From positions 1-17,101 of the forward strand of contig URQU01000033.1 in NCBI GenBank assembly GCA_900550055.1: a stretch of 17,101 nt of DNA. Reading direction: 5' to 3'. The translations under genes and the position numbers were made by a program. Of the stretch, positions 1 through 6,761 are shown piece by piece. Numbering within the stretch: the stretch's first letter is position 1; each line of letters starts with the position of its first letter. The notes beneath the pieces were generated by a model that was not told the origin of the DNA, did not search any database, and saw only the letters and a program-made list of their open reading frames with translations. The DNA is from an uncultured Coriobacteriaceae bacterium (GTDB lineage Bacteria; Actinomycetota; Coriobacteriia; Coriobacteriales; Eggerthellaceae).

Positions 1-1374
1 GTATGCCTGTGCGAACATATCGGCGCAGTCGCCCAGGATGCGGATGGTGTTGTGGTTCGCGCCCACGGTGCCGTCGCCGCCTAAGCCCCAGAACTTGCAG
101 CTGTAGGTATCGGCATCCTCGAAGTCGTCGAGCGGGCGCACGGGAAGCGACAGATAGGTCACGTCATCGTCGATGCCGATGGTGAAGCTGCGCGTGGGCT
201 CGGGCGCAGCAAGGTTGTCGAACACGGCCACGATCTGGGCGGTGTCGGTGTCCCTGGATGCAAGGCCGTAGCGGCCGCCGATGACCGTCACCTTGCCCGC
301 GCGGCTGCTGTTGGCGATGACGTTGGAAACGTCCAGGTACAGCGGCTCGCCTGCCGAGCCCATGCACTTGCAGCGGTCGAGCACCGCGATGCGCTGCACG
401 GTTTCAGGCAGCGCGCCCAAGAAGTGCTTCGCCGAGAACGGGCGGTACAGGTGCACCTGCAGATAGCCGTAGCGCCTGCCCGAACCATCGGCCTGCGCGT
501 GGGCGTTCAGGTAGTCGCACGCCTCCTGCGCGGTTCCCGATACGCTGCCCATGGCCACCACCACATCGGTGGCGTCAGCGGCGCCGTAGTAGTCGAACAC
601 ATGATGCTTGCGGCCGGTCACGCCGGCCACCTGGGCCATAACGCCCTCGACCACGTCGGCCAGCTGGTCATATGCGGTGTTGTTCGCCTCACGCTGCTGG
701 AAGTACGTATCGCCGTTCTGCACGGTGGCGCGCAGCATGGGATGCTCGGGGTTCAAAGCGCGCGCACGGAAGCGGTCGAGCGCCTCGGCGTCCATGAGCG
801 CGGTGAGCTCCTTGGTGTCGGGCATGTCGATGCGCGACAACTCATGGGAGGTGCGGAAGCCGTCGAAGAAGTGCATGAACGGGATGGAGGCCTTCACGGC
901 GGCAAGGTGGGCGACGGCGGCCATGTCGGCGGCCTCCTGGACGCTTCCCGAGCTGAGCTGGGCGAACCCGGTGTCGCGGCACGCCATGACGTCGGAGTGG
1001 TCGCCGAAGATGCTCATGGCGTGGGTGCCCACGGTGCGGCTTGCCACGTGCAGCACGCCTGGCAAGCGCTCGCCGGCGATGCGGTAGAGCACGGGCACCA
1101 TGAGCATCAGGCCCTGACTGGACGTGAAGCTGGTGCCAAGGCCGCCTGCCTGCAGCACGCCGTGGATGGCGGCGATGGCGCCGGCTTCGGACTGCATCTC
1201 GGTCAGCTGCACGCGCTGGCCGAACATGTTCAGACGGCCCTGAGCGCTCCAGCGGTCGGTGTGCTCGGCCATGGGCGAGGACGGCGTGATGGGGTAGATG
1301 GCCGCCACCTCGGTGAAGTCGTAGGCAACGTTGGCCGCAGCCTGGTTGCCGTCGACGGTTACATAGTTGCTCAT
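1..1374 (-). CDS. nifJ: Pyruvate:ferredoxin (flavodoxin) oxidoreductase, N-terminal 458 residues, cut by window edge
   Basis: This enzyme decarboxylates pyruvate with CoA to acetyl-CoA and CO2 and reduces ferredoxin or flavodoxin in the cytoplasm. No stop is reached, so the gene continues past base 1; full-length homodimeric enzymes have about 1,180 residues, so roughly 40 percent is visible. The domain I motif YPITPSSPMAE is near residues 27-37 and is followed by a typical SSQGLMLM segment. The domain II/III region ends in CKFWGLGGDGTVGANHNTI, characteristic of the single-chain NifJ type. The ATG at 1374-1372 is preceded by GGAGAGGGG at good spacing. The gene lies 88 bp behind the acyl-CoA synthetase fusion, with a GC-rich hairpin in the gap, so it is probably the third operon gene and may also be partly separated from it. 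The thiamine diphosphate and iron-sulfur cluster domains lie outside the window and could not be checked. Confidence 0.95.
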   Translation of the reverse strand, partial: MSNYVTVDGNQAAANVAYDFTEVAAIYPITPSSPMAEHTDRWSAQGRLNMFGQRVQLTEMQSEAGAIAAIHGVLQAGGLGTSFTSSQGLMLMVPVLYRIAGERLPGVLHVASRTVGTHAMSIFGDHSDVMACRDTGFAQLSSGSVQEAADMAAVAHLAAVKASIPFMHFFDGFRTSHELSRIDMPDTKELTALMDAEALDRFRARALNPEHPMLRATVQNGDTYFQQREANNTAYDQLADVVEGVMAQVAGVTGRKHHVFDYYGAADATDVVVAMGSVSGTAQEACDYLNAHAQADGSGRRYGYLQVHLYRPFSAKHFLGALPETVQRIAVLDRCKCMGSAGEPLYLDVSNVIANSSRAGKVTVIGGRYGLASRDTDTAQIVAVFDNLAAPEPTRSFTIGIDDDVTYLSLPVRPLDDFEDADTYSCKFWGLGGDGTVGANHNTIRILGDCADMFAQAY

Positions 1375-1413
1375 TGTGAAGCCCCTCTCCGCAACGATGG
1401 TTTGGAAACGCGA

Positions 1414-1439
1414 GCGGGGGCGCGCAAAACGGCCCCCGC
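1414..1439 (-). terminator. GC-rich hairpin between fusion gene and PFOR gene
   Basis: Perfect 8-bp stem (GCGGGGGC at 1414-1421, GCCCCCGC at 1432-1439) with a 10-nt loop. On the minus strand it is followed by TCGCGTTTCC, only weakly T-rich. It could attenuate read-through into the PFOR gene or stabilise a processed mRNA end; a full terminator is not established. Confidence 0.35.
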
Positions 1440-1462
1440 GAAATATCGGTGTATGGAAGCTG

Positions 1463-3955
1463 CTACTTCTTCACCAGGTCCTGAAGCCCCAGCTCCTCGA
1501 CGGCGGCTTCCCTCATCTTGTACTTGAGGATCTTGCCGGCGGCGTTCATGGGGTAGGATTCCACGAACTTGATGTAGCGGGGGACCTTGTGACGCGCGAT
1601 GTTGCTCTTCATGAACTCGCGGATCTCGGGCTCGGTCATGGTCTCGCCGGTCTTGAGGATGATGCAGGCCATGGCCTCCTCGCCGTACTTCACGTCAGGC
1701 ACGCCGATGACCTGGCAGTCGCTGACCTTGGGGTGCGTGATGACGAAGTCCTCGATTTCCTTCGGGTAAACGTTCTCGCCGCCGCGGATGATCATGTCCT
1801 TCAGACGGCCGGTGGCCACGAAGCAGCCACGGTCATCGCGCATGAGCAGGTCGCCGGAGTGCAGCCAGCCGTTCTCGTCCACCGTCTTGAAGGTGGCGTC
1901 GGGCATCTTGTAGTAGCCCTTCATGATGTTGTAGCCGCGCGAGCAGAACTCGCCGATCTGGCCGTTGGGCAGCTCCTCGCCGGTTTCCGGGTCGATGATC
2001 TTGCACTGCACGTGCGGGAACGCGTAGCCGACGGTCTCGGTGCGCATGTCAAGCGGGTCGGTCCAGGCGCTCATGGTGGAGCCCGGGGCCGATTCGGTCT
2101 GGCCGTACACCGACACGATGCCGGTCATGTTCATCTCGTCGGGCTGCGCGGCGCGCTTCATGAGCTCGGGCGGGCAGCCGGCACCGGCCATGATGCCGGT
2201 GCGCATGTGGCTGAAGTCGGTCTTGCGGTAATCCTCGTGGTTGAACATCGCGATGAACATCGTGGGGACGCCGTTGAAGGCGGTGATCTTCTCCTGCGTG
2301 ATGCAGTGCAGCGACGCCTTGGCGCTGAAGTAGGGCATCGGGCACAAGGTAGCGCCGTGCGTCATGGACGAGGTCATCGACAGGGTCATGCCGAAGCAGT
2401 GGAACATGGGCACATGGATCATGAAGCGGTCAGCCGTGGACAGGCCCATGCGGTCGCCGATGCACTTGCCGTCGTTGACCACGTTGCGATGCGTGAGCAT
2501 GACGCCCTTCGGGAAGCCCGTGGTGCCCGAGGTGTACTGCATGTTGCACACGTCGTCGGGGCGGACGTCTGCGGCCATGCGCTGGATCTTCTCAAGCGGC
2601 ACCAGCTCGGAGCGCTCCATGGCCTGCTCGAAGGTCAGGCAGCCGGGCATCTCAAAGCCGACGGTGATGACGTTGCGCAAAAACGGCAGGCGCTTGCAGT
2701 GCAGCTGCTCGCCGGGCTTGGTTTCGGCGATCTCGGGGCACAGCTGGTTGATGATCTGGGCATAGTTGGAGTCCAGCGCGCTGTCGATCATGACCAGCGT
2801 ATGCGTGTCGGACTGGCGCAGCAGGTACTCGGCCTCGTGGATCTTGTAGGCGGTGTTCACCGTAACCAACACGGCGCCGATCTTGGTGGTTGCCCAGAAG
2901 GCGATGTACCACGCGGGCACGTTGGTGGCCCACACGGCAACCTTGCTGCCGGGCTTGACGCCCATCGACACAAGCGCGCGTGCGAACGTGTCCACATCGT
3001 CGCGGAACTCCTCGTAGGTGCGCGTGTAGTCGAGCGTGGTGTACTTGAAGCAGTACTGGTCGGGGAAGCACTCGACCATCTTGTCGAGCACCTGCGGGAA
3101 GGTCAAGTCGATGAGCTCGTCTTTCTTCCACACGTACTCGCCGGTGCCGTCGTGGTTGAGGTAGAGCGTGCGGCGCTTGCCGCGGGTGTCCTCGAACTGC
3201 TCCATGTAATTGACGTAGTGGGGGAAGATGACCTCCATGTCGGTGAGGTCGCTCATCCACTCGGGCATCCATTCCAGCGAAACGAAGCCGTCGTAGTCGA
3301 TGGAGGACAGCGCGCGCACCACCTCGTCGATGGGAAGGGTGCCTTCGCCCACCAGGTTGAAGGTACCGTCGTCGTCGGAGTCGCGCATGTGCACGTGCTT
3401 GACGTAGGCGCCCAAGTTCTTGATGGTGGTCGCGGGGCTTTCGCCGCCCACGCGGTAGACGTTATGGACATCCCACAGGGCGCCCAGGTAGTCGCTGGCG
3501 TAGCGGTCCATGATGCCGGTCAGACGCGAGGTGCTGGAGAAGATGCCGCTGGATTCGATCAGCAGCACCACGCCGTGCTCCTCGGCGTAGGGGACCAGCT
3601 GGGAGAGCGCAGCGTGGATGGCGTCCTCGTCGTCGTGCTGCACGACCACGCACACCATGTCCACGCTTGCCGCCTGCGCAAGGTCGATGAGGTCCTTGGC
3701 GTCCTGGATTTGCTCTTCGCCTGCCGAGATGTCGACCGAGGAGTCGAATACGGGCATGGAAAGGCCCTTGTCGCGCAGGGCGCGGGCGGTTGCCTGGGTA
3801 TTGTAACGGTCAAGCGGGCCGCCCTTGCCGGTGAACGCGGTATTGGTAATGGGGTTATGGATCTCGATGCCCGAGAAATCCATTTCAAGGGCGGTGCCTA
3901 CCAGCTCGTCCCAGGAGCGGTCGGCCCAGCCACGGGTGGAAAAGGAAAGCTTCAT
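1463..3955 (-). CDS. Fusion protein: sugar-isomerase-like TIM barrel + acyl-CoA synthetase (AMP-binding)
   Basis: One uninterrupted 830-residue frame with two enzymes. Residues 1 to about 240 resemble the xylose isomerase-like/AP endonuclease 2 TIM barrel (IolE and hydroxypyruvate isomerase relatives). Candidate metal ligands are E134 (LLIESSG), D162 and H164 (WDVHN), H187/H189 (KHVHMRD), E204 (GEG) and E228 (SLEW). Residues from about 280 to 830 form an ANL-superfamily acyl-CoA ligase: P-loop YTSGTTGFPKG at 474-484, YGQTE at 617-621, SGD at 700-702, GRLKD at 716-720, and the C-terminal acylation lysine K808 in AAGKILKYKMRE. All key ligase residues are present, so it should activate a carboxylic acid to its CoA thioester with ATP. 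M251 lies near the junction, but no Shine-Dalgarno precedes it, so a fused product is likely. The start codon overlaps the upstream stop by one base (TAATG), indicating translational coupling. The acid and the TIM-barrel reaction are unknown. Confidence 0.93.
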   Translation of the reverse strand: MKLSFSTRGWADRSWDELVGTALEMDFSGIEIHNPITNTAFTGKGGPLDRYNTQATARALRDKGLSMPVFDSSVDISAGEEQIQDAKDLIDLAQAASVDMVCVVVQHDDEDAIHAALSQLVPYAEEHGVVLLIESSGIFSSTSRLTGIMDRYASDYLGALWDVHNVYRVGGESPATTIKNLGAYVKHVHMRDSDDDGTFNLVGEGTLPIDEVVRALSSIDYDGFVSLEWMPEWMSDLTDMEVIFPHYVNYMEQFEDTRGKRRTLYLNHDGTGEYVWKKDELIDLTFPQVLDKMVECFPDQYCFKYTTLDYTRTYEEFRDDVDTFARALVSMGVKPGSKVAVWATNVPAWYIAFWATTKIGAVLVTVNTAYKIHEAEYLLRQSDTHTLVMIDSALDSNYAQIINQLCPEIAETKPGEQLHCKRLPFLRNVITVGFEMPGCLTFEQAMERSELVPLEKIQRMAADVRPDDVCNMQYTSGTTGFPKGVMLTHRNVVNDGKCIGDRMGLSTADRFMIHVPMFHCFGMTLSMTSSMTHGATLCPMPYFSAKASLHCITQEKITAFNGVPTMFIAMFNHEDYRKTDFSHMRTGIMAGAGCPPELMKRAAQPDEMNMTGIVSVYGQTESAPGSTMSAWTDPLDMRTETVGYAFPHVQCKIIDPETGEELPNGQIGEFCSRGYNIMKGYYKMPDATFKTVDENGWLHSGDLLMRDDRGCFVATGRLKDMIIRGGENVYPKEIEDFVITHPKVSDCQVIGVPDVKYGEEAMACIILKTGETMTEPEIREFMKSNIARHKVPRYIKFVESYPMNAAGKILKYKMREAAVEELGLQDLVKK

Positions 3956-5370
3956 TAGTTCTGCTCCTCGTAGGCGATCTTGTTGAGCGCGTTGATGTAC
4001 GCGCGGATGCTGGACTCGACGATGTCGGTGGAGATGCCGCGGCCGGAATACACCTTGCCGTCGGCGATCAGCTTCACGACCGACTCGCCCATGGCCTCGC
4101 GACCCTCGGTGACGGCCTGGATGCTGAAGTCGTCAAGCTCGTAGTGCTTGCCGACCACCGATTCGATGGATTTGAACGAGGAATCGATGGGGCCGTCGCC
4201 CAAGGACACGGCCTCGATCAGCTCGCCGTTCTTGCGCAGCGAGATGTGCGAGGTTGCCTTGAAGCTTAGGCCGGAGTTGATGACGTAGCCCTCCAGCGTG
4301 TAGGTGGGGGGTACCTGCAGCGCGGCGGAGGCGACGATGGCGTCCAACTCGGTGGCGCTCACGCGCTCCTTGCTGGCGGCGATCTTCTTGAAGGCCTCGA
4401 ACACGGCCTCGGCGTCCTCTTCGGAAAGGCTGTAGCCAAGTCGCTCGACGTACTGCATGACGGTGGCCTGGTCGTCGCCGGCGGTGAGCACCACGCCCTC
4501 GACGGCCTCGGAGACGGCGCCGGTGAACAGGGACGCCTTGGAGCGATCATCGCAGCACAGGCGGGCGATCTGGCCCATTGCGCGTTTAAGCTCGGTCACG
4601 CGCACCTTGCACTGGGCGTCTAGGAGGTCGGCCTTGGCGGCAAGGATGCGGGCCACGTTGTCGAGCGCGACGACGCCCATGGGATAGGACGTGGCCTTGA
4701 CCAGCGTCGCGCCCGCCATGACGCCGGCCACGGCGCAGGCGTCGGCCATGTTGAGGTTGTTGCAGCACGAGATGCCCAGGTCGATGTCCTTGAGCTGGGG
4801 CGCGGCCTGGTACAGGTCGGCGATGAACTGGGCGAACTCCTCGGGGAGCATGGAGCCGGCGGCGTCGCACACGGTGACGGTCTTGGCGCCGGCGGCAACC
4901 ACGGCATCGATGATGCGGGCCAGGTAGGCAACGTCGGTGCGGGTGGCGTCAATGGCGACGAACTCGACGTCGTCGGTGAGCTGGGCGCACCTCGCCACCG
5001 CTTCGGCGGCGTCGGCGATCAACGCATCGGCCTTCTTGCGCTGGATGTACTCCATGCAGGAGGGGCTCACGGCCGCTTCCACCTGCAGACGGACGCTCTT
5101 CGCGCCCTTCGCGGCGCTCCAAACGGCCTGGATGCTGTCGGCATCCATCTTGACCGGCACGGCGAGCGTGCTGTTTTTCACCAGCGAGGCGATCGATTTG
5201 ATGCGCAAGCTGTCAACCTTGGAGGACTCGATGCCCTCGACCTCGATGGAGCCAACGCCTATACGGTCTAGGATCTTCACGATTTCCAGCTTTTCCTTAA
5301 AGGATAGGGAAAGCGCCTTGGAGGCAGCTGCCTCCCTCATCGTGATGTCGCTGACGCGTATAGCTCTCAT
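3955..5370 (-). CDS. Divergent LeuA/HMGL-like protein with LeuA regulatory domain, catalytic metal motif missing
   Basis: 471 residues. Residues 1 to about 260 are an HMG-CoA lyase-like TIM barrel related to 2-isopropylmalate, homocitrate and citramalate synthases. The N-terminal motif keeps D8, R12 and an acidic residue (SDITMREA, against DTTLRDGE in canonical enzymes), and DATRTD at 141-146 is conserved. The metal-binding HxHND/HTHDD motif is replaced by SCCNN at 201-205, and the following NGxGERxGN loop is not kept. Residues about 353-466 are a well-preserved LeuA dimer (allosteric) domain, including NSG, DGPIDSSFK, AVTEGREAMGE and GRGISTDIVESS. Family members condense acetyl-CoA with a 2-oxo acid. 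Loss of the two histidines argues against that reaction or for a changed metal site. ATG at 5370 follows AGGAG at 9-10 bases. It is the first gene of the operon with the acyl-CoA synthetase fusion and PFOR. Ordinary leuA is unlikely. Confidence 0.88.
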   Translation of the reverse strand: MRAIRVSDITMREAAASKALSLSFKEKLEIVKILDRIGVGSIEVEGIESSKVDSLRIKSIASLVKNSTLAVPVKMDADSIQAVWSAAKGAKSVRLQVEAAVSPSCMEYIQRKKADALIADAAEAVARCAQLTDDVEFVAIDATRTDVAYLARIIDAVVAAGAKTVTVCDAAGSMLPEEFAQFIADLYQAAPQLKDIDLGISCCNNLNMADACAVAGVMAGATLVKATSYPMGVVALDNVARILAAKADLLDAQCKVRVTELKRAMGQIARLCCDDRSKASLFTGAVSEAVEGVVLTAGDDQATVMQYVERLGYSLSEEDAEAVFEAFKKIAASKERVSATELDAIVASAALQVPPTYTLEGYVINSGLSFKATSHISLRKNGELIEAVSLGDGPIDSSFKSIESVVGKHYELDDFSIQAVTEGREAMGESVVKLIADGKVYSGRGISTDIVESSIRAYINALNKIAYEEQN

Positions 5371-5906
5371 ATATGACTCCTACTCATGCGAACGTGTTCT
5401 TGAAAGACGGCTGCGCGATCCTTGGTGCAACCGCCCACAGGTGGCCGAACGCCTACCAAATGCTAAGCAAATAGGTTAGCGCAACATACAACCTATCAAG
5501 CTGCATAAACACCGCATTGGCGGAAATTAATGAAGTCTTAATACAGTTATTCGCACTTAGATGGGAATGCCGCCCCACAATACTTGCGAAGTGTGGGGAT
5601 GTCGGGTGGGTTGGAGCAGGGAAGCGAAGGGCGAAAGGATGCGGTTCCGGTCTGCTGCAGGGCGGCGGAGCGGATGGTTTTGATGCGGCAGGGGATTTGC
5701 GCAGATGCTGGCGCCTCGGGTTTCGGATGCAGCGCCCCTTGCGTCGATTTGCGCAGGTACGCTGCCCGATTTCCTTGATCGCTTGGGGGGTGCGGACCCG
5801 GCTGAAAGGGGTTGCCGGGAGACCCCTTCGCCTGCCTTTTTCCGATTCGGCAAGGCCGCGGTCCGCGATGGTCGGGGGCCTGTCAAGGGGAGGGGCCGAC
5901 AAGGTG
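5371..5906. other. Gene-poor intergenic stretch, 536 bp
   Basis: I see no convincing gene. The frames that stay open on both strands are low-complexity, overlap each other, and lack Shine-Dalgarno sites. The first 200 bases are AT-rich, as expected for the promoter of the minus-strand operon; the rest is GC-rich. Visible structures are an inverted repeat at 5471-5496, a hairpin CCCCACA(ATA)CTT-GCG-AAGTGTGGGG at 5573-5598, and a hairpin AAGGGGT/ACCCCTT at 5806-5828 followed eight bases later by TTTTT, which could end a short plus-strand transcript. Confidence 0.6.
5471..5496 (-). promoter_or_regulatory. Inverted repeat, possible operator of the LeuA-like operon
   Basis: ATAGGTT (5471-5477) and AACCTAT (5490-5496) form a perfect 7-bp inverted repeat with 12 bases between the arms, about two helical turns centre to centre. 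It lies about 100 bp upstream of the LeuA-like start. A TTGATA element (minus strand, overlapping the distal arm) could be a -35 box, but I find no well-spaced -10. Operator function is inference. Confidence 0.35.
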
Positions 5907-5935
5907 TTGACATACGTTTTTTCGCGTGCTATTTT
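5907..5935 (+). promoter_or_regulatory. Sigma70-type promoter of the riboswitch-HTH unit
   Basis: A perfect -35 TTGACA (5907-5912), a 17-bp spacer and -10 TATTTT (5930-5935). Transcription would start near 5941-5943, almost exactly at the 5' strand of aptamer helix P1, so the leader begins with the riboswitch. Confidence 0.75.
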
Positions 5936-5938
5936 GCA

Positions 5939-6005
5939 TGTCGGCAAAATCATCGAAAGGTGATGACGCAAAGCTATAGGGCCTGAAATGGCAGCCAGCT
6001 GCACG
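5939..6005 (+). promoter_or_regulatory. GEMM-I riboswitch (cyclic-di-GMP class I aptamer)
   Basis: Senses a cyclic dinucleotide in the nascent leader RNA. Diagnostic elements in order: GGCAAAA (5943-5949); hairpin P2 ATCATC-GAAA-GGTGAT (5949-5964) with the typical GAAA tetraloop; the invariant GACGCAAAGC (5965-5974); TATAGGGCCT; and ATGGCAGCCAGC (5988-5999), which matches the family 3' element. P1 can form from TGTCGGC (5939-5945) and GCTGCACG (5998-6005) with one bulge and G-U pairs. The second stem is very short (CC-TGAAAT-GG), so its tetraloop receptor looks reduced. The base equivalent to Vc2 G20 is G, which favours cyclic-di-GMP over 3',3'-cGAMP, with moderate certainty. The 3' strand overlaps the terminator stem, so ligand binding should block termination (ON switch; inference). 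Confidence 0.87.
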
Positions 6006-6045
6006 GTTTCCCATACGGGGAACCACTGCAGCTGGCTGCTTTTTT
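5991..6045 (+). terminator. Intrinsic terminator forming the riboswitch expression platform
   Basis: A 13-bp perfect stem (5991-6003 with 6027-6039), topped by an inner stem GGTTTCCC/GGGGAACC, then TTTTTTATT. Its 5' arm uses the same bases as the 3' part of the aptamer (GCAGCCAGCTGC), so aptamer and terminator are mutually exclusive. Confidence 0.9.
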
Positions 6046-6139
6046 ATTCTCCGGTTCAGCTTGCAGGTTTTGCTCGCCTTGCCTTGCCGGCGAGCGGGGG
6101 TGTCATAAGCATAGGAACAAAGACCGATGGAGAAGAACC

Positions 6140-6472
6140 ATGATGATTGAGATGACTGCTGAGAGCGTGACCGAAATCGACGACGACATCACGCTGGCGG
6201 ACGGCAAGCGCACGCTGACTAACTCGCAGCTGCTCATCCTGGGCTTTATCGCCTCTTACGGCGCTGCAGGCTGCTCCGAGTCCAAGCGCGACATCGCCGA
6301 AACGCTGCAGGTCAGCCTGAAGACCGTCGACCGCGCCATTCTGCGCCTGCGCAAAGAGGGCTTCATCATCTCGGTGGCCCGCTATGCGGAAAACGGCATG
6401 CGCCTGAGCAACACCTACCACGTGCCCACGCCGGAGGCGAAGGGCGGGCAGCTGCACGCGATTGCGGGTTAG
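6140..6472 (+). CDS. Small winged-helix DNA-binding protein under riboswitch control
   Basis: 110 residues. After an acidic N-terminal tail (about 1-24), residues 26-95 form a winged helix: SESKRDIAETLQVSLKTVD (46-64) with RAILRLRKEG (65-74) is a typical helix-turn-helix, and the segment to about residue 95 (RYAENGMRLSNTYHV) fits a wing, as in MarR-like and HTH_36-type domains. No effector or ligand domain is present, so signal input probably comes only through its level. GGAGAAGAA (6129-6137) is a good ribosome site for ATG 6140; a second ATG follows at once. It lies 95 bases behind the riboswitch terminator and is closed by a terminator at 6556, so it is monocistronic. A cyclic-di-GMP-responsive transcription regulator is the best reading; its targets are unknown. 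Confidence 0.85.
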   Translation: MMIEMTAESVTEIDDDITLADGKRTLTNSQLLILGFIASYGAAGCSESKRDIAETLQVSLKTVDRAILRLRKEGFIISVARYAENGMRLSNTYHVPTPEAKGGQLHAIAG

Positions 6473-6555
6473 GGTCAAGCCCTAGCGGGTGGGACGCGTT
6501 GCGACGGAGTTCCGAATAGAGCGAGGTTCGCGGATGGTCCGCGCCCTTGAAAGCG

Positions 6556-6589
6556 AAGAGCCCGATTCCTTATGCGGAATCGGGCTCTT
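6556..6589 (+). terminator. Intrinsic terminator after the HTH gene
   Basis: A 14-bp perfect stem (AAGAGCCCGATTCC at 6556-6569, its complement at 6576-6589), loop TTATGC, then CTTGTTGT. The arm ends are A/T-rich on both strands, so it may act in both directions. Confidence 0.85.
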
Positions 6590-6653
6590 CTTGTTGTGCG
6601 GTGCGGTTTCCCAAGCCCGGAAGGGCTTGCGGGCTTGTTCAGTTTCACGAACA

Positions 6654-6744
6654 GGGAAAGGCCCGCAGGCTCATTGGATTTCCTGAGCGCCCGCGGGCCT
6701 TTCCCGTTGACGGTCCCTCAAAGCGCTTGGGTTTTGCGGGACCG
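6654..6744 (-). terminator. Two hairpins closing the DDAH transcript
   Basis: Hairpin 1: CGGTCCC (6711-6717) with GGGACCG (6738-6744), just behind the minus-strand gene. Hairpin 2: a 13-bp perfect stem GGGAAAGGCCCGC (6654-6666) with 6693-6705. Neither has a clean T-run; on the minus strand the second ends in CCTTTCCCTGTTCG. They sit between convergent genes and most likely terminate the DDAH gene. Confidence 0.6.
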
Positions 6745-6761
6745 TGCGTTTTAAGCGTGTG

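Noticed and set aside
1367..3958. 863-codon open frame on the plus strand opposite the fusion gene
   Set aside because: It is a His/Val/Leu-rich antisense shadow of GC-rich codons; the minus strand encodes clearly recognised enzyme motifs.
3955..5370. Ordinary 2-isopropylmalate synthase leuA
   Set aside because: The HxH metal ligands and the NGxGER loop are missing and no leucine-pathway genes are adjacent.
5453..6004. Overlapping open frames of 148 and 183 codons on both strands in the intergenic region
   Set aside because: They run through the riboswitch and promoter, have low-complexity Arg/Pro/Gly-rich products, lack ribosome sites and match no family.
6473..6761. tRNA or small structured RNA gene in the hairpin cluster
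   Set aside because: No T-arm consensus or cloverleaf was found; the stems fit terminators.
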